Assembly: GCF_027595985.1 (NCBI RefSeq)
Contig: NC_073303.1
Location: forward strand, 24,856,181-24,920,180
Reading direction: 5' to 3'
DNA length: 64,000 bases
From: Sorex araneus
Lineage: Eukaryota; Chordata; Mammalia; Eulipotyphla; Soricidae
Shown one piece after another: positions 33,893-45,135 of the stretch. The position numbers and the translations under genes are program-made. The number at the start of each line of letters is the position of its first letter. Position 1 is the stretch's first letter. Under the pieces are notes generated by a model that saw only the letters and a list, made by a program, of their open reading frames with translations, did not search any database and was not told where the DNA came from.

Positions 33893-33906
33893 CCGCTAGA
33901 TGGCGC
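33893..33906 (+). promoter_or_regulatory. CTCF-like motif
   Basis: CCGCTAGATGGCGC fits the CTCF core (CC-A/G-C-N-AG-A/G-G/T-GGC) at every position, in a GC-rich repeat-free stretch. Confidence 0.55.
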
Positions 33907-34999
33907 TTCTGTGCGGGAGGCACCACAGCTGCCCGCAAGGCCTCCCCCACCTTCTGCTGCTGCTGACGCAAGCCTTGAGTGCGTTTATCTGGGAAGCAAT
34001 AACGGCCCAACAGCTGGGGCGAGCAATGTGGGGGTGGATGGGTAGGGACGCTGGCCAGGCTGTGACACAACATAGGCGAGGGACAAAGGCGAGTGCTAGG
34101 TCATCAGGCCGGGGAAGGCAGCTCGCCTCCTCTTCCAGACTGGCTCGGAGGGTCAGGATGCTGGTGCTCACCACGAAGGGCATGGGCTGGCTCTCCCGTT
34201 GGACAAGAGTAACCCATGCCCAGGCGCTGCGCTGTGCACGTTGCGTGCACTGTCTGCGTACAGACATCGGGGGCCTGGAAGTGGGTTGTTTCTCCACCCC
34301 TGCCCTGTGTAGATGTGAAAACTGGCCAGCACCAGGTGAATTCTTTCCTTCACCCTCTCCTGCCAGGAAGTTGGCGGAGCTGAGATTTGCCCTCCACGCA
34401 CACACCCCTCCCAGCCCTCAGCTCCTCTCCCTCTGAGCTACAGCCCGCAAGACCAGAGGACAGCGACTCCCCCTTTCAGGGGACTGGCCAAGCCCCTCAT
34501 CTGTCTTCTGCTTTCCTCTCGGGACCCCGCCAGGTAGGTGGAAGGCAACTGCGGGTTCTGACTTGGTGACTAAAGGCTGGACCGGCTCAGACCCTCCTGG
34601 AGGTCACGTACCCTGGTGAAGGGCCGAGAGTAGTGACGTGTACCCAGGAATCGCCTTGTTCAGTGGGGAGGGTGGCTCAAGGGGGGGTGGGTCTTGAAAC
34701 CAGGATGTGAATTGGGGGTCTTGAAGGGGCTGATAATTGGGGGCAGCAGTCATTTAGAAACCACATTAGTTCCTTTTGTATTTTAATGTATCTGATGGCA
34801 GACAATGGTTTACTACTTTGTATTTGTTTCAGGGGTTTGACTTCACACCTCTGCATCTGCACTAAGTACCCCAGAGGACTGGCTTCCATCCCACCACCCC
34901 CTGGAGCCCCTCTACTCACCCCACCATCCTCCTTCCCTTCCAATAACCATCATTTTTTGTGGGCAGAATCTAGGCGGGTGTTTTCGTTTTGTTTGGTTC
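33907..34999. other. GC-rich repeat-free sequence
   Basis: Long overlapping frames on both strands (for example 33900-34436) lack a recognisable domain and probably reflect GC content. No gene called. Confidence 0.35.
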
Positions 35000-35168
35000 C
35001 TTTGTTTTCTTAGGTTTATTTGCTTTATTTTGTCTGGGAACCAAACCCCGGGGAAGATTAGGGTTTACTCCTTGTTCTGTGCTCAGGTATCGCTTCTGGT
35101 GGGGCTCAGGGGATCATACGGGGTGCCGGGGATCAAACCTGGCCCTGTGCCCTATCCACTGGGCTATA
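35000..35168 (-). mobile_element. Old SOR-type SINE, minus strand
   Basis: GGGAACCAAACCCCGG, TTACTCCTTGTTCTGTGCTC, GGGGATCAAACCTGG, TATCCACTGGGCTATAAATC. Confidence 0.65.
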
Positions 35169-35194
35169 AATCTACGTGTAAACTTATGCAAATC

Positions 35195-35324
35195 ATTTCT
35201 ACATGTGAGTAAAATCTTTCCCCAGCAGACTTCATGTTACTTAGCATAATACCCACCATGACCATTCTTCTTGTTGCAAATCTTTTTCGTTTTTCTTTCC
35301 ACAGCTGAATGGTATTTCAGTATA

Positions 35325-35356
<32 letters not shown>

Positions 35357-35500
35357 AGACTGTGGCTATGTTAGTGTCCTGGCCATTGTGATTGATGCCA
35401 CCACTTGGAGCAGTATCTTTTCAAATTAGTTCCTCTAGCAGTCTTCAGGCGCATAACTGGATCTTACCGTAGTTCTGTTTCCAGTTTCACACTATGCTTC
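35195..35500 (-). mobile_element. Ancient L1 3' region, minus strand
   Basis: TTCATGTTACTTAGCATAAT and CACAGCTGAATGGTATTTCA match the mammalian L1 3' region (site/camp of GTATTCCAT-type sequence). Interrupted by a GT run. Confidence 0.65.
35327..35356. repeat. (TG)n microsatellite
   Basis: About 15 TG dinucleotides within ancient L1 sequence. Confidence 0.95.
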
Positions 35501-35619
35501 CTGTGAAGAATGAAGGGTTTGCCCCGGGGAGTCAGTGAGCTTCTCTGGGTTACTCAGGGAGGCGGTCAGAGTGCCCGAGCCCTTTCCCACTCCACAATGA
35601 TCACTCAGGTCACTCAGGT

Positions 35620-35802
35620 GGACGTGTTTTGGTTTGCTTGTTTATATGTTTGGGCCACACCCGACTGTGTCCTGGCTCTGTGGCCAGAGATCACACCTGC
35701 ACGTGCTTGGAGAACCATCTCTGGTGCTGGGGGGGGTCGAACCCCAGTCGACTGCATGCAAGGCAAGCGCCCTTCCTGCTCTCCTGTCTCTTCAACCCTG
35801 AA
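35620..35802 (-). mobile_element. Old SOR-type SINE, minus strand
   Basis: GGGCCACACCCGACTGTG, GGGTCGAACCCCAGTCGACTG, GCAAGGCAAGCGCCC. Confidence 0.75.
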
Positions 35803-36639
35803 AGCACGATTTTCATTGCCGAAGCCACCAGCATGCGAAGTTCCTTGCCCTCAGTGCCACAGAGACAACCAAGATTGACACTAGTGAAGTCTGATCCTCA
35901 GGGAAGACAGAAAAGCTGCAAGCCCCGTGAGAAGGGCAGTGGAAACCATCCGTACCGCTGAGAAGGGGCAAGGGACGCCCCCTCCCGGCCAGCCTTGCTC
36001 TGGGAGTGACCTGGCATGCCTCTGTGGGCGGGACAGGCCGCTCCCCCGGCCACCTCAGCTGGGACTCTTTCCAGATCTGTCCTCTCCCTGGGAGCTGGCC
36101 AAGCGCGACCTGCCCGTGGGACAGGGAGAGCGAGGCAATAAAGGACGGGAGTCTCCTGAAATCAGGGTGGCTCGCTGCCAAGGAGCAGGGCCAGGCGGGC
36201 AGGGGAAGCCCCAGCGGGAGAGTCAGCTTGGCGCCAGCCTCAGCGGGTGCTCGATGGGGGCGGGCGTGGACACGGTGGGTCAGTACCACACCGAGACACC
36301 GAGCCACCGGGCCACACTGAGGTGTGCTGGCCCTCAGCGTGTTTCTTCATGCCGTGTCCCAGGAAGCACACGCCTCCGTCCACACTCCACCTCTGCGTTG
36401 ATTGGCTCTGACAGTTGACCTCCATGCATAAGTTCCCTGACGACGTGACAACGTCCTCGTCTCTGCCCCGGGTGGCTGGTTCTGCTCCTCTCATCGTCCT
36501 GGTTTTACGGATGAGAGAATGAGGCCCGGTCCCGTCAGCCCGATACTGTTGCGGGAACTTTTGGTGATCGTCTGTTTTTATTAGTTTTACTTTGTGTAAG
36601 GTTTCATTTACCTGCAGGTGATATGCAGATCATCAATGT
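35803..36639. other. GC-rich unassigned sequence
   Basis: Overlapping open frames on both strands with no recognisable domain. No gene called. Confidence 0.3.
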
Positions 36640-36820
36640 TCATCTTTCTGGCGGGAGTGGGGGTGGGAAGGACGGTTTGTGTCCCGTCGGTGTTCAGGGG
36701 CTCCTCCTAGCTCAAGGGCTGCTCCATCGAGACTGGGGGACCATGTGGCACTGGGGAATCCAACCCAGGCTTCCTGCAAAGCCTGACTCAGTCCTTCGAT
36801 CCATCTACCTGCGCCTGAGC
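36640..36820 (-). mobile_element. Old SOR-type SINE, minus strand
   Basis: GTTCAGGGGCTCCTCCTAG, GGGGAATCCAACCCAGGC; strongly diverged. Confidence 0.5.
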
Positions 36821-36969
36821 TGAATCATGCAGATATACCCGCACCCACGGCAGCCGTCTCGAGCCAGACCATTTCCAGCGCTTCCAGGAAACTCCCTGAG
36901 CCTCTTTCCCGGCAGTTCCCCTCTTGGTTGTGGTTTCTCTCTCCTTCCGCTGCCCTGTCTGTTCTTTGT

Positions 36970-37090
36970 GGTCATGGTTGGTTTTGTTTGGGGGCCTCAA
37001 GGATTACTCCTAGGTCTGCACTCAGGGAATCACTCCTGGTGGGCGTGGGGGACCATACGGGGTGCCAGGGATCGAACCCAGGTAACCGTG
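36970..37090 (-). mobile_element. SOR-type SINE fragment, minus strand
   Basis: GGATTACTCCTAGGTCTGCAC, CCAGGGATCGAACCCAGG; the head side is missing. Confidence 0.7.
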
Positions 37091-37239
37091 TCTGTTCTTA
37101 CTAACGCTTTAGGCCTCGCCTCTTTCCTCCAGGGTAATACCGGAGATGCCTGTCCGTGCGTGGCGGGTAGCAGTCTCCTGTACGTCATCCCTACGTCATT
37201 CCATTGCCCGGAAGCATCGCCTCAGCCTATGAAATGATC

Positions 37240-37420
37240 TCAGCTGGGCTGCCCAGAACGGGCAGATGGATGTTTGAATGTTTCCGGTTCTTTGCTGTTG
37301 TGGACGCCCCGGTGGGCATCCACATACCTGTCTTTCGGGGCTCACATTCCCCGTGTCTCTTCGTTCTTCGTGTAGGAGTATGGAATGTTGGGTTGTAGGT
37401 ATGCAGTTATGGTGCCGCCT
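37240..37420 (-). mobile_element. Ancient L1 fragment, minus strand
   Basis: GGTTCTTTGCTGTTGTGGAC, GGGCATCCACATACCTGTCT and GGAGTATGGAATGTTGGGTT follow the order of ancient mammalian L1 3' regions. Confidence 0.55.
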
Positions 37421-37504
37421 TCTGCACCACCCACCCCTCCAACTGCCCAGCTGCCCAATGGCATAATTTGCCCATTCCATGTTTGAGTTTTCTTTTGGTG
37501 TTGA

Positions 37505-37645
37505 CCTATTTTTTTTTTTGATGGGGTGGAGATGGCGGGGGGGGGGCATACCAGTTTGTGCTCAAGCCTTACTCCTAATTCTGTGCTCAGGACCACTGAT
37601 GTCTTGGAGATCATATGGGATGACAGGAATCAAGCAACCCTGAGA
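37505..37645 (-). mobile_element. Old SOR-type SINE fragment, minus strand
   Basis: T-run, then CTTACTCCTAATTCTGTGCT and ATCATATGGGATGACAGG. Confidence 0.5.
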
Positions 37646-37882
37646 TGTGGCTTCTGCTGACCCTGTGCCACCCAGCTTTCCCTACAGAACCACCCCACTG
37701 CACTGGCAGGAACCCCGGGAAGTCACCTGTCCCGCCCTCTCTTTTATTAGACCGAGCACCAGAGAGGGGATGTGATTTGCCCAAGGTCACACAGCACAGC
37801 CCGCCTCCCCCACTCACTCTGCTGCACCATTTCTCCTGGTCTTATACTCAGGGCTTGAAGACTCGGCTTTGAACAGGACATT

Positions 37883-38020
37883 GGGGCTGGAGAGACGAGT
37901 CAGTGGTCCGGAGCACATGCTCGGTCTTCGGGAAGCTCGAGGGTTCCAGCCCCTCCGCTGCCACTCACACACCCAGCAGGTTCTCCACCCAGCACCTGGA
38001 GACGCCCCCTCCCCCCTGTC
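37883..38020 (+). mobile_element. Old SINE, plus strand
   Basis: TTGGGGCTGGAGAGACGAGT head with a degraded B box (GAGGGTTCCAGCCCC). Confidence 0.5.
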
Positions 38021-38395
38021 CACCCCCACTCTGTTGAGATGCCACTGACACCTAACCTGGGGAAGGTCCTCATCATCTAGAACTTTCTGGAATTCTAGAG
38101 CCGGGCCATATTGTGGGCTCTTCCTGCAAGACCCTGAGTGGACACAGGTGACCCACCCTCCAAGGGTCTGAGGTTACAGCTGTTCTTTGGTTCTTCCTCT
38201 CCCTCCCCCCACCCCACCCTCCACCCCTTCCCCTTCCCCTTCCCCCCCCCCCCGTCATCAACTCACATTTCCCGCTCAAGTGTTCTCATGCAGCCTTATA
38301 GAGACACAGAGAGACTCACTGGCACCCAGCCTCTACCCCCAATACTGCAAGGTCCATTGGGCTCCTCTGTACACTGCTGAATGTGGCTCCCCCTG

Positions 38396-38400
<5 letters not shown>
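38021..38400. other. Unassigned, C-rich tract
   Basis: Polypyrimidine run at 38195-38255. No gene seen. Confidence 0.35.

Positions 38401-38401
<1 letters not shown>

Positions 38402-38430
<29 letters not shown>
38402..38430. repeat. (AG)n microsatellite
   Basis: About 14 AG dinucleotides. Confidence 0.95.
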
Positions 38431-38435
<5 letters not shown>

Positions 38436-38605
38436 CTCAGTACCCCCCAAATCCTCCAGGATCTGGACACACGGGACGGCTGCCCTAAGTCAGAAGAACC
38501 TTCGCAATGCTGGGAAGCACTCAGAAGAGCCTCTCGCCACCCGGGATCTGGGGCGCTCCTAACTGATGCATTCTCTTCCCGGGAAGCTGCCATGTAAGGC
38601 CACAT

Positions 38606-38619
38606 CCACGAGGTGGCGC
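38606..38619 (+). promoter_or_regulatory. CTCF-like motif
   Basis: CCACGAGGTGGCGC is a close match to the CTCF core, in the same orientation as the one at 33.9 kb. Confidence 0.55.
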
Positions 38620-38849
38620 CAAAACCTGTTTGAACCCGCGTTGGGGCCGGTGGCCTGTCGCCCCTGTTCCCCACTGCCACCTGGACTAAACTCTCCCACT
38701 CAGGCTTGCTCCTGAGAGATGTCCCAACCCCACTCCCTGCTCAAGCACCGTGAGTGGCAAGGAGCCAACTCCTTCTGGGGAAAGATTAACAGGATTGTAA
38801 AATAATCCAGAGAGATAAATGGACCGTATATTATGCAATACTGTAACAT

Positions 38850-39097
38850 GCACTGTAGCACTGTCCTCCCTTTGTCCATCGATTTGTTCGAGCAGGCACC
38901 AGTAACGTCTCCATTGTGAGACTTGCTGTTACTGTTTTTGGCATATCCAATATGCCATGGGGAGCTTGCCAGGCTCTGCCGTGCGAGCGGGATACTATCA
39001 GTAGCTTGCCGGGCTCTCCGAGAGGGATGGAGGAATCGAACCCCGGTCGGCCATGTGAAAGGCAAACACCCTACCCGCTGTGCTATCGCTCTAGTCC
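38850..39097 (-). mobile_element. Type B SINE (RTE-tailed), minus strand, with TSD
   Basis: Complete: CCATCGATTTGTTCGAGCAG, CAGTAACGTCTCCATTGTG, CCCGGTCGGCC, GCTATCGCTCTAGTCC. AATACTGTAACAT lies at 38837-38849 and 39098-39110. Confidence 0.95.
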
Positions 39098-39297
39098 AAT
39101 ACTGTAACATACAATGATAATATGTTTATACATGGAAAACACAATAAAAAAATATGCACCTTGATACACAAAATGTTTCAGATTAGGATATGCCCTTGGG
39201 AGAAACACTTGGGGGGAAGTTGGTTGAGGTCATCCCCAAATCATCCTTTTTTTTTTCTCCCAACCCATAGACCACTTAGCATGAATTTTCCATCTTC

Positions 39298-39430
39298 TCT
39301 TGCCTTGCACACACCTAACCTGGGTTTGATCCCCGACACCCCATATGGTCCCCTGAGCCCCAGCAGGAACAAGCCCTGAGCGCAGAGGCAAGGAGTCTGC
39401 CCTGAGCATGGCCAGGTGTGGCCCCAAATC
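39298..39430 (+). mobile_element. SOR-type SINE, 5'-truncated
   Basis: CTTGCCTTGCACACACCTAA to GGCCAGGTGTGGCCCCAAAT. Confidence 0.8.
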
Positions 39431-39629
39431 CACACGCCCACCTTGAGGCGTGGTCTAAAGGGGCAGGTTAAAGGGAAAATAAATGACTTGTTTGCCCGAA
39501 GTCTCCGCAACCGGCTAAGGAGCAGGCTTTCTGGGGGTGATGATCCCGTAGAATTCTCAAGACCTGGTTGTTGCCTCACGCGTATCTGTTGTAGAAGAGC
39601 TCCAAGCCAAGCACAGAGCCAGGGTTGGG

Positions 39630-39780
39630 TGCTGGAGAGAGAGAGCTTAGTAGCTTAGTGGGCTCACACTTGCCCAGTTGGATCTGCAGCACCACAAGGT
39701 CCCCAGCACCTCCAGGGACAACCCCTGAGCCAGGTGTGTATGCCCTGGACACCACTATGTGTGGCTAGAAAAAAAAAACT
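39630..39780 (+). mobile_element. Old SINE, plus strand
   Basis: GTGCTGGAGAGAGAGAGCTT head, CCAGTTGGATCTGCAGCACC, and an A-tail. Confidence 0.5.
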
Positions 39781-39939
39781 GAACCAACAAATTAAAGCAC
39801 CATACCAGGAACTCAATCTTGGATACAATTTGGATCCCGGACGTGAATCCAGTTTGAATCTTTAATATAAATTCATTTTGAAAACCTCTATTGGTTTTCT
39901 GTTCATGTAGGGGAGATGCTGTGACCAGTTTTTTTCTTT

Positions 39940-40292
39940 TTTATTTATTCATTTATTTATTTACTTATTTTATTGAATCACCATGTGGAAAGTCACAAAG
40001 GTTTCAGGTTTAAGTCTCAGTTATACAATGCTCTAACACCCATCCCTTCACCAGTGCACATATTCCACCACCAAGAATCACAGTATAGTTCCACCCCCCC
40101 CACGTTCCCAGCCCCCCACCCCGCCTATGTAACTGATAAATTTCACTTTACTTTCACTTTACTTAGATTACATTCAATATTTCAACACAAAACTCACTAT
40201 TATTGTTTGGAGTTTCTCCCCCCTAAAGTCGGACTTGTTGAAAAGGAAGCATTTGATAATTTGTTTTCCATTGCTGAGAATGAAGAGATATG
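39940..40292 (-). mobile_element. L1 3' end, minus strand
   Basis: TATT-rich end, TATTGAATCACCATGTGGAA, AACACCCATCCCTTCACCAG, TTTTCCATTGCTGAGAATGA. Confidence 0.85.
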
Positions 40293-40319
40293 AAGTGACC
40301 AGTTTTTTATTGTTTTGTT

Positions 40320-40456
40320 TGGACGGTATTCGGAGCTTACTCCTGGCTCTGTGTCCAGGGGTCACTCCTAGTGGTGCTCAGGGGACCATATGAGGTACCA
40401 GGGATGGACCACGTGTCTCCCAGGTGCCTTAACCCCTGTACTATTTCTCTGACCCA
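40320..40456 (-). mobile_element. Old SOR-type SINE fragment, minus strand
   Basis: GCTTACTCCTGGCTCTGTG, CTCAGGGGACCATATGAGG, GTACTATTTCTCTGACCC. Confidence 0.7.
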
Positions 40457-40989
40457 TTACCAGTTTCTGTTCAGGCCCATCACATGCATGGGTGGGACCG
40501 AGGGCTCCAGGAAAGCAACGGAAACCTGCTTACTCCAGGCTCCTCTGCCCTCTGCCTATGGAGAGCCACCCACCCCCTGAGCCAACCTCCACCCTCAGCT
40601 CTGCTCCCCCGGAAACTTCCGCTCCAGGAAGTGCTGTGTTCTGCAGAAAGCACTCTGGCTGGAAAGCCCCAGTGTTCCAGATACAACTCTTGAAATCCCA
40701 GCAATCATCAACAGGAAGGGTTGTTTTTTTTTTTTTTCTGCCAGGTCATGGGATTGCTTGTCCCAACTGGTGACATGGGATTGCTTGTCCCAACTGGATG
40801 AGGGCACAGGGTACAGTCTCCAAGGGGGATTCCCCAGAGCTCTGCTGAAGTCCCCAACGCAAGGCAAGGTCCTCCCCCACCCTCCGGAGCGTCCTGGTCT
40901 GGGTGGGTTCTGAGGGTGGAGAAGTAAGATCAGAGGTGTCCCGGGGACCCCAAAGGGCCTCCATCCAGGGTCTTTCCAAGGTTTGGAAG
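40457..40989. other. Unassigned sequence
   Basis: Contains a short tandem duplication near 40740-40797 (GGGATTGCTTGTCCCAACTG twice). No gene seen. Confidence 0.4.
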
Positions 40990-41005
40990 AGAAAATGCCA
41001 ATGGT

Positions 41006-41180
41006 TGGGGCTGGAGTGATAGCACAACGGATAGGGTGTTTGCCTTGCACTCGGCCAACCCGGGTTCGATTCCCAGCATCCCATATGGACTCCTGAGCAC
41101 CGCCAGTGGTAATTCCTGAGTGCATGAGCCAGGAGTAACCCCTTGTGCATCTCTGGGTGTGACCCAAAAAGAAAAAAAAA
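41006..41180 (+). mobile_element. SOR-type SINE (type A) with TSD
   Basis: Complete copy with an A-rich tail. AGAAAATGCCAATGGT (40990) and AGAAAATGTCAATGGT (41181) flank it. Confidence 0.94.
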
Positions 41181-41210
41181 AGAAAATGTCAATGGTGGCC
41201 CTCAGCACAC

Positions 41211-41854
41211 TTTTTTTTTAATTGAATCATCGTGAGATACAGTTACAAAGCGTCAAAGCGTTCATGTTTGAGCTTCAGTCATACAATGATCAAACACTCA
41301 TCCCTCCACCAGTGCACATTTTCCACCACCAGTGTCCCCAGTATCCCCCCACCCACACCCATCCCAGTCCTCACCCTGCCTCTATGGCAGACAATTCCCC
41401 CATATTCTCTCTCTACTTTGGGGCATTAGAGTTGGCTCGAATTTTCCCACTGCCATTCAAGCCTGCCTGTCAGGGGCAGACACTAGATAATTTATTTTCT
41501 ATTGCTCACTTTGAATATCATGAGAGGTTGGCCGAGCGATTCTTGGAATCCTAAAATTGTAAATGGTTGGTTGGGGTCTGGAGACATCTCTGTAGGGCGC
41601 TAATCCATTTTGGGATTCAACTGGGAGACTCTGGACTAGGTCTGTTGTTGGTGCGCTGAGATGGGCCCCGGAGGTAGACTGTGGGCGTGACTGCCAGGAT
41701 CCCAAGCAGGCGGGGAGTTGGGTCGGGGTGGCCCAACTCCTCTGCTGCCTGGAGTCTTACTCCTGGGACCCACACACCCGGGCCTTGATTCTGCAAGCTC
41801 ATGGTCGCCGGGGTTTCACCTGGGAGCAGGCAGGGAGAGCAATCCTGCTCCATC
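41211..41854 (-). mobile_element. L1 3' end, minus strand, with TSD
   Basis: Poly(T), AATTGAATCATCGTGAGATA, CACTCATCCCTCCACCAGTG, GACACTAGATAATTTATTTT. The TSD CCCTCAGCACAC lies at 41199-41210 and 41855-41866, which fixes both ends. Confidence 0.92.
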
Positions 41855-42204
41855 CCTCAGCACACATTTAAAGCGGTTGAAGGTAAAGGACATTAAGTTT
41901 CCCCGGGTGACCTGTGGGTCCCTCGGCAGCTGGAATCTTGATTGGCAGCAACAAGATTAAAGGGTTTTTGATGGAGCAGGAGGCTTGTGCCCTGGATGAC
42001 TGAGATGATGAACTGAGACGCAGTGCCTTTCTGAAAATAAATTCACACACACCCATATCAAAGTCCAGCGCCTAATCACAGAAGCCAGTCCTGATTCATC
42101 CGCTCCCATTGTCTTGGTTAGGTACCGCAGCTGCACAGAGAAGCTAAAAATAAACAAATTTTTGAAATATTTTAAAACATGAAATGTAAAAATAAAATAT
42201 TCTG

Positions 42205-42335
42205 TTAGGGCTGAAGAGCTCATGCATGCAAGAGGGGAGGCACTTGCCTTGCACGCAGTGTGTATCGGCTGTAATTCTGGTTCTAATCCCCGGTTCCACA
42301 TTGTCGTCATCTGAGCACTGTGGGGTGCGACCACA
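42205..42335 (+). mobile_element. Old SOR-type SINE, plus strand
   Basis: GGGCTGAAGAGCTCATGCATG, CACTTGCCTTGCACGCAGTG, GGTTCTAATCCCCGG. Confidence 0.6.
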
Positions 42336-42389
42336 ACCTCCTTCCCTACACCCCACCCCAGCACCCATTGAATAACTTAATTTCTAAAG

Positions 42390-42556
42390 TAGTTTTTGTT
42401 TGTTTGAGGGCCACACCTGGCAGTGCACAGGGCTTACTCCTGGCTCTGCGTTCACGGGTCATTCCTGGAGAGCTTGGGGGACCATATGGGATCAAACCCA
42501 GGTTGGCCACACGGAAGGCATGTGCCCTACCCTCTGTACTATCACTCTGGCCCTGA
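42390..42556 (-). mobile_element. SOR-type SINE (type A), minus strand
   Basis: GGGCCACACCTGGCAGTGCAC, GATCAAACCCAGGTTGGCC, CTATCACTCTGGCCC. Confidence 0.88.
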
Positions 42557-42593
42557 AAAATTAATTAAATTTCAAAAATTACTTTCCACCTCT

Positions 42594-42763
42594 GGGGCTG
42601 GAGCGATAGTACAGCGGGTAGGGTGTTTGCCTTGCATGCGGCCAACCCAGGTTCGATTCCCAGCATCCCATATGGTCCCCCGAGCACCGCCAGGAGTAAT
42701 TCCTGAGTGCAGAGCCATGAGTCAGCCCTGTGCATCACCGGGTGTGACCCAAAAGCCAAAAAA
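42594..42763 (+). mobile_element. SOR-type SINE (type A) with long TSD
   Basis: Complete copy. AAAAATTACTTTCCACCTCT (42574) and AAAAATTACTTTCCATCTCT (42764) flank it. Confidence 0.95.
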
Positions 42764-42783
42764 AAAAAATTACTTTCCATCTC

Positions 42784-42930
42784 TTCCGCACAGCAGAGCC
42801 CGGCAAGCTCCCCTTGGTGTATTCAATATGCCAAAAACAGTAACAATAAGTCTCACAATGGAGACGTTAGTGGTGCCCACTTTAGCAAATCGATGGACAA
42901 CGGACAACAGTGCTACAGTGCTGCTTTCCA
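42784..42930 (+). mobile_element. Type B SINE, body and tail only
   Basis: AGAGCCCGGCAAGCTCCCC, ATATGCCAAAAACAGTAACA, ACAATGGAGACGTTAGTGGT, ending in GTGCTACAGTGCTG. The tRNA head is missing. Confidence 0.85.
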
Positions 42931-44800
42931 TCTCTATGGCTGTGGCAGAGAAACTGAAGTGTTGGGTGACTTAACGTGCTTGCTATTTGTTTTTTATCAA
43001 AGCAGGAGGGGATCCCCATCATAGAGACCCTCAGGGACCCAGGCTGATGGGCCTGCACTGTCCACGGCTGGGGGGGGGGGGCAGGGCGCTGATCATCGGC
43101 CAGTGTAGGGGGGGTTTTCGTGGGCTGCCATGTCCGTGTCCGCCCTCCTGCTTTGGAACACCGGCCCCCTTTTCCACCCTGCGCGCTGGCAGGACATGGC
43201 GCGGGGGTGTCACCCGCAGGGGCAACGTTGTCCCTGCGTTGGGTTGGTCAAGGAGCGCCCCGGGAGGAGGCCGGAGAAGAGTGTGGCCGAGGTCTGGCCA
43301 CTGTCGAAGTCGTCTGCGCTTTCTGCCTCCGTCCTGGCCCGAGTCACCCCCTTCCGATGGGGGTCACTGCTCCCCCCATCCACCCCTCCAGACTCAGGGG
43401 TGGGAAGGGCTTCGCACTCTTGCAGCCGAGAGCAGCAGCATGATGCCCACACCAGGGTCAAGGGCCTCAGTGTGAAGCCCCCGACGGTGGCCGACATGGA
43501 GCGAGTGTCCTCGGGCTTCCCGGCCACGCACAGAGGCAGAGATCTCTGGGCAGGGGTCACTGGAAAGGCAGCTTGGCGGTCACTCCCCGAGCTGGGGAAG
43601 ACTCACCGGTGCACCCCAGCTCCCCGCCCCCACCAATCCCACACGTATTTCCACATTTAGCTGCAGATCCAAGGAAGCCCCGAGCCCCAGCCCTCCCCCC
43701 ACCTGCCCCCCCCCCACTTTCTCTGACCAAGCATTCCCTGGACTCTTTTGTCTCTTCCCAGACCTCCACATCCGGTAGGGCAGCGCTAGCCTGGACAGGG
43801 CCTGGTACAGGTGGGCAGCTCAGGGCCAGGAGAGACCCTCGGGGACCCAGGCTGATGCAGTCCTATAAGTAAAGGCATTAAAAAGCTTAGGGAAGGACAC
43901 AGGGGAAGGACACAGACAGGATTCAGATGCCCAGGAAGAGGGACGGTGCTGAGCACAGGACACTCCCCCATGGGCAGCTGTTCACGGCCGGAGAGTAGGA
44001 AAGCTGCGACAGGGTGACAGGAATGGCTGGGGGACAGCTGGGAGCCCCAGCCCTTGTTCAGAGCACAGGGATCTTGACCACATGCAGGTGGCCGTGTCCA
44101 GAGACAGAGGAAAGCGTCCGGGGGAGAGAGAGCAACGCAGGACCCAGGCTTGGCTCACGGGAGGGGAGTAGGTTGTGTGGGACGTCAGGAAGGTCATGCC
44201 TGGCACCAGGTCATCGTTCACACGGAAGAGAGAGGCCTGGACTTCTGGGGAGGGACCCAGACCCATATCTACCTTTATCTACATAATAAACTAGTGTTTC
44301 ATCTACCAAGTTCTGTATGCAAATCTTTTGTACAATTCTCAAGAACCCACCAGCACAGGAAACATCGACTTTTGTGCTAAGACTTTTGTGCTAAGAAGAG
44401 TCCCACCCCCCTTTAGGAAGTAGACACACAGATTTAGGTCTTAGCTTGAGCTAGAGGTTACAGTCCCCTCGGCAGACACACGAACAATGAGGGTCTAAAG
44501 TGATGAGAGGGGACAGAACCCTCCCCTACCCGTGCTCTCGTTCAAGTCTCCAGGCCTGTGAGAGGGAACCAGGAGACAAATCAGGTGTTCTTTTCTGATC
44601 ACATTCTTTTGCCACAGAATGTGGCCCTTTCTCTCCCATTAGATGTTAAGGGTGAGCCTGAGCAGGACACTGGTCAACCCGAGTGCCCTGTGGCTGAGAT
44701 CTTAACTGCATTCAAATGAAGGACAGTTGCTGGCTGCCGGTGATGACCAACATCTCCATGGGGTTTCATCTCATCAGCATTTCGTTCTTGTACTTGGTGG
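42931..44800. other. GC-rich region, no gene recognised
   Basis: Several overlapping long frames on both strands (43.0-43.9 kb) with proline- and arginine-rich, domain-free translations. A direct repeat sits near 43024 and 43833. There are no SINEs over 1.8 kb, which is unusual here. Confidence 0.35.
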
Positions 44801-44802
44801 GG

Positions 44803-44912
44803 AGAGTGTCACACCAAGTAGTGCTTAGGGATCATTCAGGGGACTGGGATGAACCCCAGTCGGCTGCCTGCAAGGGATGAACCTTCTCTGTGTTCTCTCT
44901 CCTGGCCCTCGT
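44803..44912 (-). mobile_element. Old SOR-type SINE fragment, minus strand
   Basis: GTGTCACACCAAGTAGTGCTT, GGGATGAACCCCAGTCGGCTG. Confidence 0.65.
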
Positions 44913-44940
44913 CAGCATTTCATTCTCTTGAAATAACAGG

Positions 44941-45126
44941 GGTTTTTCTGTTTGTTTTTTTTCTTTTTTGGGTCACACCCAGCGATGCTCAGGGGTCACT
45001 CCTGGCTCTGCACTCAGGAATTACCTCTGGCCGTGCTCAGGAGACCATATGGGATGCTGGGAATCGAACCCGGGTCGGCTGCATGCAAGGTAAATGCTCT
45101 ACCCGCTGTGCTATCACTCCAGCCCC
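44941..45126 (-). mobile_element. SOR-type SINE (type A), minus strand, with TSD
   Basis: Complete copy. AATAACAGG lies at 44932-44940 and 45127-45135. Confidence 0.94.
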
Positions 45127-45135
45127 AATAACAGG

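Noticed and set aside
33900-34436. 178-codon frame as a coding exon
   Set aside because: GC-rich sequence with long frames on both strands, no domain, no convincing splice pattern.
42987-43872. Several frames of 100-180 codons as a gene
   Set aside because: Overlapping frames on both strands, low-complexity Pro/Arg/Gly composition, no recognisable domain.
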